NCBI GenBank assembly: GCA_018806915.1 | Contig: JAGKQI010000047.1 | Coordinates: forward strand, 806,001-870,000 | DNA length: 64,000 nt | Direction of reading: 5' to 3' | DNA from: Phytophthora colocasiae | Lineage: Eukaryota; Oomycota; Peronosporomycetes; Peronosporales; Peronosporaceae | In this document: one piece after another, positions 18,818 to 29,056 of the stretch | How the letters are laid out: each line of letters begins with the position of its first letter | Numbering within the stretch: position 1 is the first letter of the stretch | Notes under the pieces: generated by a model | What the model saw: only the letters and a program-made list of their open reading frames with translations | Database searches by the model: none | Told to the model about the DNA's origin: nothing | Made by a program: the position numbers and the translations under genes

Positions 18818-19696
18818 TTACAGTTCATCTCGTTGGTACAAGGTACCTTCGCGTTCCTCAAGTAAAGTGAGTCGTTCGTCCAGGATAGCCGAGATAGCAG
18901 CACGAAGCGTTTCCGTACTTTCAGGGGTAGCAAGCAACTGCCGGAGCTGCTTTGTAGGCATAGCATGAAGCTCCTGGATCGTCAACGTCCTCGTCACTTT
19001 TTCACGAGTAGGTTCAGGAACAACTTCGTCTTCCAGTTCTCCTTCGCGCTCCCACTTGTCGAATAACTCACGACGTCGTTGACGTCTTTCTTCCACCATT
19101 TTAATCCAGAAAGCCTCGATAGCTTCCTCTTTCATCTCGGGGAATTCGTCAATTGCGATGCTACGTGAAGCATTAAACTTGCCGCTTGCTCGGTCTTCAA
19201 CCCGTGGTTTGCTCTCAAGGACCATCATCTCGAACTCCTCCACGTTCCTCTTACTACTGAAATAGGGTGATGCTAGGACCACTTGTAAGTGAATTACGTA
19301 GTGGAAATCCCCTAACTACATCACAACAGGAGGTTAACGTACTGCCATTTTGTGAGCGAATTAACAGTACCTCTGTCGCTGCTGCGAGGATCTTGTCAAG
19401 TGACAATGTCGTGTAAATTCCCGAATCTGATAAAGCTCGAAGCTGGTTAACTGCAAACTATCAGTGCACGTAGCAAAACAACAATGTATGAGTAAGTAGG
19501 GAATTGAATTTAATTGCAAGAAGCGGATTGATACATTGGCAGCTTCGGTGATCACAGGATCATTTGGAGACTGAGGCGTGCGAACACTAGAAAAATACGA
19601 CCGTGGAGCGATGGATGCGAACGCAACGACCTTGCAAACACCTGATATGATGCAGATGAGAAGAAAACGCAACAGAACTCGAGCAACAGACTGCAT
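18818..19696 (-). CDS. Conserved protein of unknown function, 3 exons
   Basis: Exons 19696-19535, 19442-19343 and 19281-18818 give 241 aa. Splice junctions fit: the first intron ends TTAACCAG in phase 0, the second (GTACGT...ACAAG) splits an ATG as A|TG. The N-terminus is hydrophobic and basic (MQSVARVLLRFLLICIISG), a possible signal anchor or mitochondrial leader. The middle reads YFSSKRNVEEFEMMVLESK, and the C-terminus is highly charged and helical (MVEERRQRRRELFDKWE). I do not recognise the family. It starts 65 bases past the end of the S33 protease frame, on the same strand. Confidence 0.6.
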
Positions 19697-19761
19697 AATG
19701 GTAAAATTGACGTCTCTTGGTTGAAAAAAAGATCACTTCTTGACAAGCATCCTCAGATTTC

Positions 19762-21076
19762 TCAGACATCCTCAGATTTCTCAGATTTGATGGTGTAACG
19801 TACACAAAAGCAAGTTGAAGTTACAGGAGCATCACTGCGTCTTCGGCTTGTACACACCTTCATAGGATCGTCTGTGCTCATTAAGCCTTGGAGGTAGTTT
19901 GCCGGGATGTTCAGATTGAAAGCAGGCATCTGATCCACGCAAGTTTTGTCCAATTTCTCCAAATTTCCAGCATTTTTCACATACGAAATGAGAAGTTTCA
20001 TGCCACACGTTTCATCACTTCCAACCATCTGCGTGGACGAAACAATACCGTGCGGAGTGTACTTGAAGCTGATAAGTTCCTTCTTGTCACCATCCATAGC
20101 GCGTAGTAGAGCCTCCGCGTATTTGTGATGCGCTTGGGGGTCCAATTTCCCACTCATCAGCAGAACACTGGCCTGACTGGGGATCACAGCGCTCTTGTTC
20201 CAGTACTGGTCACGATCGTACATGAGGGGGTTTGCGTCGTAATTGCTGACACCGAATTCTTCACAAGAAGCCGATTTTTCTTTTGAGAATGCGCAGTACA
20301 CTGGATCCATTGGGTACGTCGGATCATCCGACACTTTGGCATTATTGAATCTCTCCTTCATGTCGCTCTTAGACGGTGTTGGGATCTCCCACATCTCGGA
20401 AAAGACGATCAGATAAAAGAGAATGTTCGACAGATAAGCTTCGTCTTCGCTTGAGCCACCGAGAACATTCGAATTTAGCGAAGTGACAAACTTCTTGAGC
20501 ACATTCAAGTCCTTCGAGCCGCAGCGGTTCAAGCGATACACAAGCGGCGGGATTAACGTCCGCATGGACGTGTCCTTCAGTAAGGTACCGAGTGTAAAGC
20601 GAAGGGAAGATGATGGAAGACCGTCGAGTCCTTTCGACTGCACGTTACTGATCAACGTGGCACAAGTTGAGTTGGGATTCTTGTCGAATTGATTGAGTAG
20701 ATCTTGGACAGTCTCATTGAGCTTTTTCGTCGCGAAATGAGCTTTACAAGCCTTGTCTTGGTCACAAAGAGCGAAGAAATCGTCTCCAATCTCTCCATAG
20801 TTCTTGTCCCAGTCCGAATAGTACACTGGTATCGCTCCCGAAGAGGAAACAACACTGTCCAGGACGTATCCGACCACTTGAGACGGGGCCAAGTGGATCA
20901 ACCGTTCCACCAACATCGTGCCGTAACTAACGCCATAGACGATAGTATCGGCTCCATTCGTGTACTTGGAGATGAAAGTCTTAATGTCAGTGGCTGCACT
21001 CGTGACGGAAAACGCAGCATAGTCTCCACCGTATTTAAACTCCAAATCTCTCGCACAAGTTGGCACTTCAGCAGCG
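19762..21076 (-). pseudogene. Serine protease S33, C-terminal part (catalytic), separated from its start
   Basis: This part runs in frame from the insertion point (TSD copy 21066-21076) through VPTCARDLEFKYG. It carries the nucleophile elbow VYGVSYGTM (Ser), the Asp of LLMSGKLDPQ and the His of KYTPHGIV: the alpha/beta-hydrolase triad of family S33 (tripeptidyl aminopeptidase-like). The last ~35 residues (after MSTDDPMK) are unlike the family and end in a duplicated KSEKSED-type tail; the true C-terminus is uncertain. The 5' half, with signal peptide and oxyanion motif, is 12.7 kb away at 33812-34359. Confidence 0.85.
21066..21076 (+). repeat. 11-bp target-site duplication, left copy (S33 gene)
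   Basis: CTTCAGCAGCG, identical to 33812-33822. It lies in codons of the S33 protease; removing one copy and the intervening DNA restores a continuous frame. Confidence 0.88.
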
Positions 21077-21216
21077 GTTACATTTTTTTGGGATCAGTTC
21101 CTGGATTGAACTGGATCTAGTTCAATAGCCAAATAGTCCGAAATGCAATTTGACTGTATACAATTTTAAAAACTCTGATCAAGATCTGTAGTTTCGGATC
21201 AATAAAATACCAGCGC

Positions 21217-21660
21217 TTGTCCTCTCTCTACTGCCCTTTACAACCCAGCCACCCCTTGCGGCTCGCTACGCTCGCGAGTGCAGACCCTAAGCCCGCTCCG
21301 GCTTCGCCTTCGCTTGATCCGGCGGCAGCACTGGGGTTTAAGCCCGCGTGCTCCGCACACGGAGCATTAAACCGCCAGCCAGCGTTCTCCGCGCTTGTCC
21401 TTTACTGCCCAGCTACGCGCTGCGCGCGATCCCAGCCACCCCTAGCGGCTCGCTACGCTCGCGGGTGCAGACCCTAAGCCCGCTCCGGCTTCGCCTTCGC
21501 TTGATCTGTCGGCAGCGCTGGGGTTTAAGCCCGCGTGCTCCGCACACGGAGCATTAAACCGCCAGCCAGAGTTCTCCACCGCGCTTGTTCTCGACGTTGT
21601 GCGCTAGAAACACCGCAAAAGTACGGTCGGAATTTAGTCTCTTGCTTCACGTATTTCGGG
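21217..21660. repeat. GC-rich hairpin-forming repeat, two tandem units
   Basis: A ~170-190 bp unit occurs twice (about 21217-21390 and 21390-21580), marked by GCTCGCTACGCTCGCG, CGCTCCGGCTTCGCCTTCGC and CGTGCTCCGCACACGGAGC, each a short hairpin. The same sequence, including a tail resembling GTTGTGCGCnAG, recurs at 44815-45110 in another element. Confidence 0.85.
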
Positions 21661-21720
21661 ACTATAATACAACTTCTCAAGAATTCGCCGTTCAAATATA
21701 CCGATTTGTATGTCAATCGT

Positions 21721-21830
21721 CGTGCAGTGTGCACGGTGAATTCCCTGAATGCAAATATTCTAACTATACAAAGATCAAGTAAATTCGCTTTAATGAAAAT
21801 TATAGCAGATATCTTCGTGCAAACTGCACG
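21721..21830. promoter_or_regulatory. Crypton left-end palindromes (two sites)
   Basis: CGTGCA-GTG-TGCACG at 21721-21735 and CGTGCA-AAC-TGCACG at 21816-21830, exact 6-base arms with three-base spacers. The same pair lies 49 and ~144 bases after each unit's ACTT. Confidence 0.85.
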
Positions 21831-21915
21831 ATGCGTATTTTGTTTTGTTTTTGAAAGGAAAAAAACAAAACAATAACAATTTTGCCTCTTTGATTAAGTA
21901 GCAGCATTGTCAATA

Positions 21916-24033
21916 CTATTTATCGGGTGTTTGGCTTTTCAGTTCTCTAGCTAGTGTCTTCCACGATAGCTGATCCAACCTTCTTCCCCTACCTTTGCTC
22001 GACGATGAAGAGAAAGGAAGACGGTTAACAACCTGGGTAAAGAGAATTCCAGCCGAGTCCAAAGAGCTGTAGGCTCGGTGAATTTCGTCGTTGGATAGTA
22101 ACGACTCGACATGCTTCATCAACCTTTGAAGCTCAGCTAGGCGAACTTTCATTGATCTACTGGACATGTCGTGCTTTAACAAAACCCGCAGAGGTGGCTG
22201 TCCTGCGCACCAGTGCTGCCACGCTATACGAAGCGTTCCAGAAGGGAGCGTAAAATCTCTCGGGACGCGATGGAAACTGCCAGCCCACATGTAGAGTTCA
22301 CGTTGTGGGGTCACCAAGCTGGTACCAGTAGCAGGAACTTGCGCAATCGCTGTAGCCGGGGCGACTTCATTCATGACTGAGAGCGCTGAACGCGCAAGAA
22401 CGGCTTCGAACGCCGATTCCAAAGCCTCCAGTGTCATTATGGATCCATTTATGTGCCGTTGAAGTATGCGTTCAATAGTTTCCGCCATACTTTGGTGCAT
22501 TTTGTCAACTTCTGCCTTATACTGAGCTAAGGTGACCATAATTCCGACATGAGGCGGAATACCAGATTGTGTGATGGGATCGTTTTCTTGATAATTCCGG
22601 CAGAATACGCGCTGACGCAACCAGCCAAGTTGATTTTGAGCGGATGTTGAAAACAAAGGTGTCATAAATAATAAATGATTTGGAGGCAACTCAGCCCGCA
22701 AGTAGGAACTGTGATACAATAATGAGGCTAGGCCGAATTGACAAATCATCCTTAAACTTGGTGGTACGCCAGGAAATACTACGTCCATAGTAATACGGAG
22801 GCGCTGCTCCAATTCACATCGTTCGTCAGTCTGGTTTGTAAGAGGGGCAAAAAATGGCGGCAAAGTAGCAAACTTAGGAGAATCGAAAGGAAGTCCAGCT
22901 ACGTAGCGACCGACAATCATGTCTCCTGCTGCCTCGAATCTTACATACTTGTTTTGAACTCCCGGAAGTGTCCAACCAGCCCTTAGACAGATAGCCGCAG
23001 CTGACGGTCCAGACGTAGAGCAACTGCTCACGTAAGTTGCGGCACCTTTCCTAGCTGAATGAGTCCCAAAATCATCTGATGTCAAACCAAACTGAACCAA
23101 AATGCTCTTCATGACATCACATTCCAGGTTTTTCTTGAGAATAGTTAAGAAGCGGCTGTACTGATTGCCACCGGGAAATAATTTGCCGTCTCCATCAAAT
23201 CCAAAAACTGAAAAATAAATTCCAAGTGCTAACACGGGGCAAATCTCAGGTATGGTGGGGTTGGCATACACGTGCCTGGGATCTCGCGGTCGACTACCGT
23301 CCTGGTCATTCTTCATATGAGCAAATGTAATTGTAACAGAATCTTCGCACTAAGATAGATGTGCATGTCGTATCGACTCGGCACTTTTTGCGCGACACAT
23401 CAGATTCCAGCAGATTATGAGAAAAGAATGACCAAAGATATGCTGCTTTTTGGTCGAATTCAGCATAGTTTTCGCAACAGATCTATACATTGAGAACGAG
23501 AAAGGTTCTTTACCCTCTCGCAAACGGGCATTTCGTTCCTGGGCTACTTGGGTCACAGTATGGTGAAGGCCCTTAAAAAATCGCTTCATCTGGGCATCGA
23601 AACCACTGGGCCGAGAATTGCCTGTTGTGTTGTAAAGATAAACAATAGCCGATCGCACAATGCCAAAGGTAGATTTCCCAGTCACACCACGTTGTTCCAT
23701 CGAAGTGAGGTAGCGCATGCACTCTTGCGTTGTTAGCGTACTTAAGTCTATTGGACTCACTACAGGAGACCTGGCAAACCACTCCGCAATTGTGTCTGCA
23801 TTAATCGTCTCGATGTCACAAAACGAGATCGCGAAAAGTGACTGGCGGCGGTCCTCATCTCATGTGTCGTAAAGCCACTTGATAAAACGAGTAAGAGCTC
23901 GGAGATACACGTACTTTGTCGCACCAGCAGTAGTATTTCCAAGGACCTCCTCCACACGAGCATCAAGAACTTCCATCGCTACGACTTGTAAGTGTAAGTG
24001 ACCCTTAAAATTATGATCAGAATATACTACCAA
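21916..24033 (-). pseudogene. Crypton tyrosine recombinase, copy 1
   Basis: The catalytic frame 23316-21916 (466 aa) has the H-x-x-R box THSARKGAATY, the usual Trp region AGWTLPG and the nucleophile Tyr in NKYVRF. It ends in a GCR1-like DNA-binding domain (WAGSFHRVPRDFTLPSGTLR). The upstream part (23760-23350) ends with the box-I Arg region NLMCRAKSAE and a TAG that is in frame with the catalytic ORF 11 codons before its first ATG. This copy also has a private TGA (TCA in the others) near 23862, which cuts the N-terminal segment. Confidence 0.85.
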
Positions 24034-24051
24034 ACAGCATAATATATTCGA

Positions 24052-24244
24052 CGTGCAAGTTGCACGACGAATTCCATTTATCTATACTTCTCAAGAATTC
24101 GCCGTTCAAATATACCGATTTGTATGTCAATCGTCGTGCAGTGTGCACGGTGAATTCCCTGAATGCAAATATTCTAACTATACAAAGATCAAGTAAATTC
24201 GCTTTAATGAAAATTATAGCAGATATCTTCGTGCAAACTGCACG
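24052..24244. promoter_or_regulatory. Unit 1/2 junction: ACTT core and three palindromes
   Basis: CGTGCA-AGT-TGCACG at 24052-24066, ACTT at 24086-24089, CGTGCA-GTG-TGCACG at 24135-24149 and CGTGCA-AAC-TGCACG at 24230-24244. The region also lies upstream of unit 1's recombinase gene, so it may double as promoter. Confidence 0.8.
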
Positions 24245-26486
24245 ATGCGTATTTTGTTTTGTTTTTGAAAGGAAAAAAAACAAAACAATAACAATTTTGC
24301 CTCTTTGATTAAGTAGCAGCATTGTCAATACTATTTATCGGGTGTTTGGCTTTTCAGTTCTCTAGCTAGTGTCTTCCACGATAGCTGATCCAACCTTCTT
24401 CCCCTACCTTTGCTCGACGATGAAGAGAAAGGAAGACGGTTAACAACCTGGGTAAAGAGAATTCCAGCCGAGTCCAAAGAGCTGTAGGCTCGGTGAATTT
24501 CGTCGTTGGATAGTAACGACTCGACATGCTTCATCAACCTTTGAAGCTCAGCTAGGCGAACTTTCATTGATCTACTGGACATGTCGTGCTTTAACAAAAC
24601 CCGCAGAGGTGGCTGTCCTGCGCACCAGTGCTGCCACGCTATACGAAGCGTTCCAGAAGGGAGCGTAAAATCTCTCGGGACGCGATGGAAACTGCCAGCC
24701 CACATGTAGAGTTCACGTTGTGGGGTCACCAAGCTGGTACCAGTAGCAGGAACTTGCGCAATCGCTGTAGCCGGGGCGACTTCATTCATGACTGAGAGCG
24801 CTGAACGCGCAAGAACGGCTTCGAACGCCGATTCCAAAGCCTCCAGTGTCATTATGGATCCATTTATGTGCCGTTGAAGTATGCGTTCAATAGTTTCCGC
24901 CATACTTTGGTGCATTTTGTCAACTTCTGCCTTATACTGAGCTAAGGTGACCATAATTCCGACATGAGGCGGAATACCAGATTGTGTGATGGGATCGTTT
25001 TCTTGATAATTCCGGCAGAATACGCGCTGACGCAACCAGCCAAGTTGATTTTGAGCGGATGTTGAAAACAAAGGTGTCATAAATAATAAATGATTTGGAG
25101 GCAACTCAGCCCGCAAGTAGGAACTGTGATACAATAATGAGGCTAGGCCGAATTGACAAATCATCCTTAAACTTGGTGGTACGCCAGGAAATACTACGTC
25201 CATAGTAATACGGAGGCGCTGCTCCAATTCACATCGTTCGTCAGTCTGGTTTGTAAGAGGGGCAAAAAATGGCGGCAAAGTAGCAAACTTAGGAGAATCG
25301 AAAGGAAGTCCAGCTACGTAGCGACCGACAATCATGTCTCCTGCTGCCTCGAATCTTACATACTTGTTTTGAACTCCCGGAAGTGTCCAACCAGCCCTTA
25401 GACAGATAGCCGCAGCTGACGGTCCAGACGTAGAGCAACTGCTCACGTAAGTTGCGGCACCTTTCCTAGCTGAATGAGTCCCAAAATCATCTGATGTCAA
25501 ACCAAACTGAACCAAAATGCTCTTCATGACATCACATTCCAGGTTTTTCTTGAGAATAGTTAAGAAGCGGCTGTACTGATTGCCACCGGGAAATAATTTG
25601 CCGTCTCCATCAAATCCAAAAACTGAAAAATAAATTCCAAGTGCTAACACGGGGCAAATCTCAGGTATGGTGGGGTTGGCATACACGTGCCTGGGATCTC
25701 GCGGTCGACTACCGTCCTGGTCATTCTTCATATGAGCAAATGTAATTGTAACAGAATCTTCGCACTAAGATAGATGTGCATGTCGTATCGACTCGGCACT
25801 TTTTGCGCGACACATCAGATTCCAGCAGATTATGAGAAAAGAATGACCAAAGATATGCTGCTTTTTGGTCGAATTCAGCATAGTTTTCGCAACAGATCTA
25901 TACATTGAGAACGAGAAAGGTTCTTTACCCTCTCGCAAACGGGCATTTCGTTCCTGGGCTACTTGGGTCACAGTATGGTGAAGGCCCTTAAAAAATCGCT
26001 TCATCTGGGCATCGAAACCACTGGGCCGAGAATTGCCTGTTGTGTTGTAAAGATAAACAATAGCCGATCGCACAATGCCAAAGGTAGATTTCCCAGTCAC
26101 ACCACGTTGTTCCATCGAAGCACTCTTGCGTTGTTAGCGTACTTAAGTCTATTGGACTCACTACAGGAGACCTGGCAAACCACTCCGCAATTGTGTCTGC
26201 ATTAATCGTCTCGATGTCACAAAACGAGATCGCGAAAAGTGACTGGCGGCGGTCCTCATCTGATGTGTCGTAAAGCCACTTGATAAAACGAGTAAGAGCT
26301 CGGAGATACACGTACTTTGTCGCACCAGCAGTAGTATTTCCAAGGACCTCCTCCACACGAGCATCAAGAACTTCCATCGCTACGACTTGTAAGTGTAAGT
26401 GACCCTTAAAATTATGATCAGAATATACTACCAAACAGCATAATATATTCGACGTGCAAGTTGCACGACGAATTCCATTTATCTAT
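24086..26486 (-). mobile_element. Crypton unit 2 of 5
   Basis: 2401 bp, ACTT to ACTT. It carries a 14-base deletion in the N-terminal coding part (after CATCGAAG near 26119) that is shared only with unit 5, and an eight-A tract in the left-end region, also as in unit 5. Confidence 0.9.
24331..26434 (-). pseudogene. Crypton tyrosine recombinase, copy 2
   Basis: The catalytic/GCR1-like frame 25731-24331 is intact (466 aa) and identical in sequence to that of copy 1. The N-terminal part is broken into 26434-25988 and 26115-25765 by the 14-base deletion. The shared TAG precedes the catalytic frame. Confidence 0.85.
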
Positions 26487-26645
26487 ACTTCTCAAGAATT
26501 CGCCGTTCAAATATACCGATTTGTATGTCAATCGTCGTGCAGTGTGCACGGTGAATTCCCTGAATGCAAATATTCTAACTATACAAAGATCAAGTAAATT
26601 CGCTTTAATGAAAATTATAGCAGATATCTTCGTGCAAACTGCACG
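26453..26645. promoter_or_regulatory. Unit 2/3 junction: ACTT core and three palindromes
   Basis: Palindromes at 26453-26467, 26536-26550 and 26631-26645; ACTT at 26487-26490. Spacing is the same as at the other junctions. Confidence 0.8.
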
Positions 26646-28898
26646 ATGCGTATTTTGTTTTGTTTTTGAAAGGAAAAAAAAAACAATAACAATTTTGCCT
26701 CTTTGATTAAGTAGCAGCATTGTCAATACTATTTATCGGGTGTTTGGCTTTTCAGTTCTTCTAGCTAGTGTCTTCCACGATAGCTGATCCAACCTTCTTC
26801 CCTACCTTTGCTCGACGATGAAGAGAAAGGAAGACGGTTAACAACCTGGGTAAAGAGAATTCCAGCCGAGTCCAAAGAGCTGTAGGCTCGGTGAATTTCG
26901 TCGTTGGATAGTAACGACTCGACATGCTTCATCAACCTTTGAAGCTCAGCTAGGCGAACTTTCATTGATCTACTGGACATGTCGTGCTTTAACAAAACCC
27001 GCAGAGGTGGCTGTCCTGCGCACCAGTGCTGCCACGCTATACGAAGCGTTCCAGAAGGGAGCGTAAAATCTCTCGGGACGCGATGGAAACTGCCAGCCCA
27101 CATGTAGAGTTCACGTTGTGGGGTCACCAAGCTGGTACCAGTAGCAGGAACTTGCGCAATCGCTGTAGCCGGGGCGACTTCATTCATGACTGAGAGCGCT
27201 GAACGCGCAAGAACGGCTTCGAACGCCGATTCCAAAGCCTCCAGTGTCATTATGGATCCATTTATGTGCCGTTGAAGTATGCGTTCAATAGTTTCCGCCA
27301 TACTTTGGTGCATTTTGTCAACTTCTGCCTTATACTGAGCTAAGGTGACCATAATTCCGACATGAGGCGGAATACCAGATTGTGTGATGGGATCGTTTTC
27401 TTGATAATTCCGGCAGAATACGCGCTGACGCAACCAGCCAAGTTGATTTTGAGCGGATGTTGAAAACAAAGGTGTCATAAATAATAAATGATTTGGAGGC
27501 AACTCAGCCCGCAAGTAGGAACTGTGATACAATAATGAGGCTAGGCCGAATTGACAAATCATCCTTAAACTTGGTGGTACGCCAGGAAATACTACGTCCA
27601 TAGTAATACGGAGGCGCTGCTCCAATTCACATCGTTCGTCAGTCTGGTTTGTAAGAGGGGCAAAAAATGGCGGCAAAGTAGCAAACTTAGGAGAATCGAA
27701 AGGAAGTCCAGCTACGTAGCGACCGACAATCATGTCTCCTGCTGCCTCGAATCTTACATACTTGTTTTGAACTCCCGGAAGTGTCCAACCAGCCCTTAGA
27801 CAGATAGCCGCAGCTGACGGTCCAGACGTAGAGCAACTGCTCACGTAAGTTGCGGCACCTTTCCTAGCTGAATGAGTCCCAAAATCATCTGATGTCAAAC
27901 CAAACTGAACCAAAATGCTCTTCATGACATCACATTCCAGGTTTTTCTTGAGAATAGTTAAGAAGCGGCTGTACTGATTGCCACCGGGAAATAATTTGCC
28001 GTCTCCATCAAATCCAAAAACTGAAAAATAAATTCCAAGTGCTAACACGGGGCAAATCTCAGGTATGGTGGGGTTGGCATACACGTGCCTGGGATCTCGC
28101 GGTCGACTACCGTCCTGGTCATTCTTCATATGAGCAAATGTAATTGTAACAGAATCTTCGCACTAAGATAGATGTGCATGTCGTATCGACTCGGCACTTT
28201 TTGCGCGACACATCAGATTCCAGCAGATTATGAGAAAAGAATGACCAAAGATATGCTGCTTTTTGGTCGAATTCAGCATAGTTTTCGCAACAGATCTATA
28301 CATTGAGAACGAGAAAGGTTCTTTACCCTCTCGCAAACGGGCATTTCGTTCCTGGGCTACTTGGGTCACAGTATGGTGAAGGCCCTTAAAAAATCGCTTC
28401 ATCTGGGCATCGAAACCACTGGGCCGAGAATTGCCTGTTGTGTTGTAAAGATAAACAATAGCCGATCGCACAATGCCAAAGGTAGATTTCCCAGTCACAC
28501 CACGTTGTTCCATCGAAGTGAGGTAGCGCATGCACTCTTGCGTTGTTAGCGTACTTAAGTCTATTGGACTCACTACAGGAGACCTGGCAAACCACTCCGC
28601 AATTGTGTCTGCATTAATCGTCTCGATGTCACAAAACGAGATCGCGAAAAGTGACTGGCGGCGGTCCTCATCTGATGTGTCGTAAAGCCACTTGATAAAA
28701 CGAGTAAGAGCTCGGAGATACACGTACTTTGTCGCACCAGCAGTAGTATTTCCAAGGACCTCCTCCACACGAGCATCAAGAACTTCCATCGCTACGACTT
28801 GTAAGTGTAAGTGACCCTTAAAATTATGATCAGAATATACTACCAAACAGCATAATATATTCGACGTGCAAGTTGCACGACGAATTCCATTTATCTAT
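26487..28898 (-). mobile_element. Crypton unit 3 of 5
   Basis: 2412 bp, ACTT to ACTT. It has a one-C deletion in CTTCCCCTACC near the 3' end of the gene, shared with unit 4, and a private loss of CAAA in the A-rich tract near 26672. Confidence 0.9.
26765..28846 (-). CDS. Crypton tyrosine recombinase, copy 3 (only uninterrupted N-terminal part)
   Basis: The N-terminal frame is whole: 28846-28163, 227 aa from the first ATG, or from ATG 28789 (MEVLDARVEE), which looks the likelier start. It holds a core-binding region and the box-I Arg (NLMCRAKSAESI). One TAG follows, then 11 sense codons and the catalytic frame 28129-26765, all in one frame. The C-terminus is 454 aa instead of 466 because of a one-C deletion. 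Without readthrough of the TAG the catalytic His-Arg and Tyr would be on a separate polypeptide. Confidence 0.8.
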
Positions 28899-29056
28899 AC
28901 TTCTCAAGAATTCGCCGTTCAAATATACCGATTTGTATGTCAATCGTCGTGCAGTGTGCACGGTGAATTCCTGAATGCAAATATTCTAACTATACAAAGA
29001 TCAAGTAAATTCGCTTTAATGAAAATTATAGCAGATATCTTCGTGCAAACTGCACG
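28865..29056. promoter_or_regulatory. Unit 3/4 junction: ACTT core and three palindromes
   Basis: Palindromes at 28865-28879, 28948-28962 and 29042-29056; ACTT at 28899-28902. Confidence 0.8.

Larger units (their letters stand above)
21672..24085 (-). mobile_element. Crypton unit 1 of 5
   Basis: 2414 bp between ACTT at 21672 and ACTT at 24086. The left junction joins outer-element DNA (ATAATACA) to ACTTCTCAAG, the start of every unit. It holds one minus-strand recombinase gene and the palindromes at 21721-21735 and 21816-21830 (left end) and 24052-24066 (right end). Confidence 0.9.

Noticed and set aside
19282..19282. Non-ATG (GTG) start for the gene at 18818
   Set aside because: A phase-1 intron (19342-19282) joins A|TG and links to two upstream exons in frame, so a GTG start is not needed.
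19744..19790. Tandem ATCCTCAGATTTCTCAG as a regulatory repeat
   Set aside because: Only two copies, lying in the unreliable tail of the S33 frame; more likely slippage.
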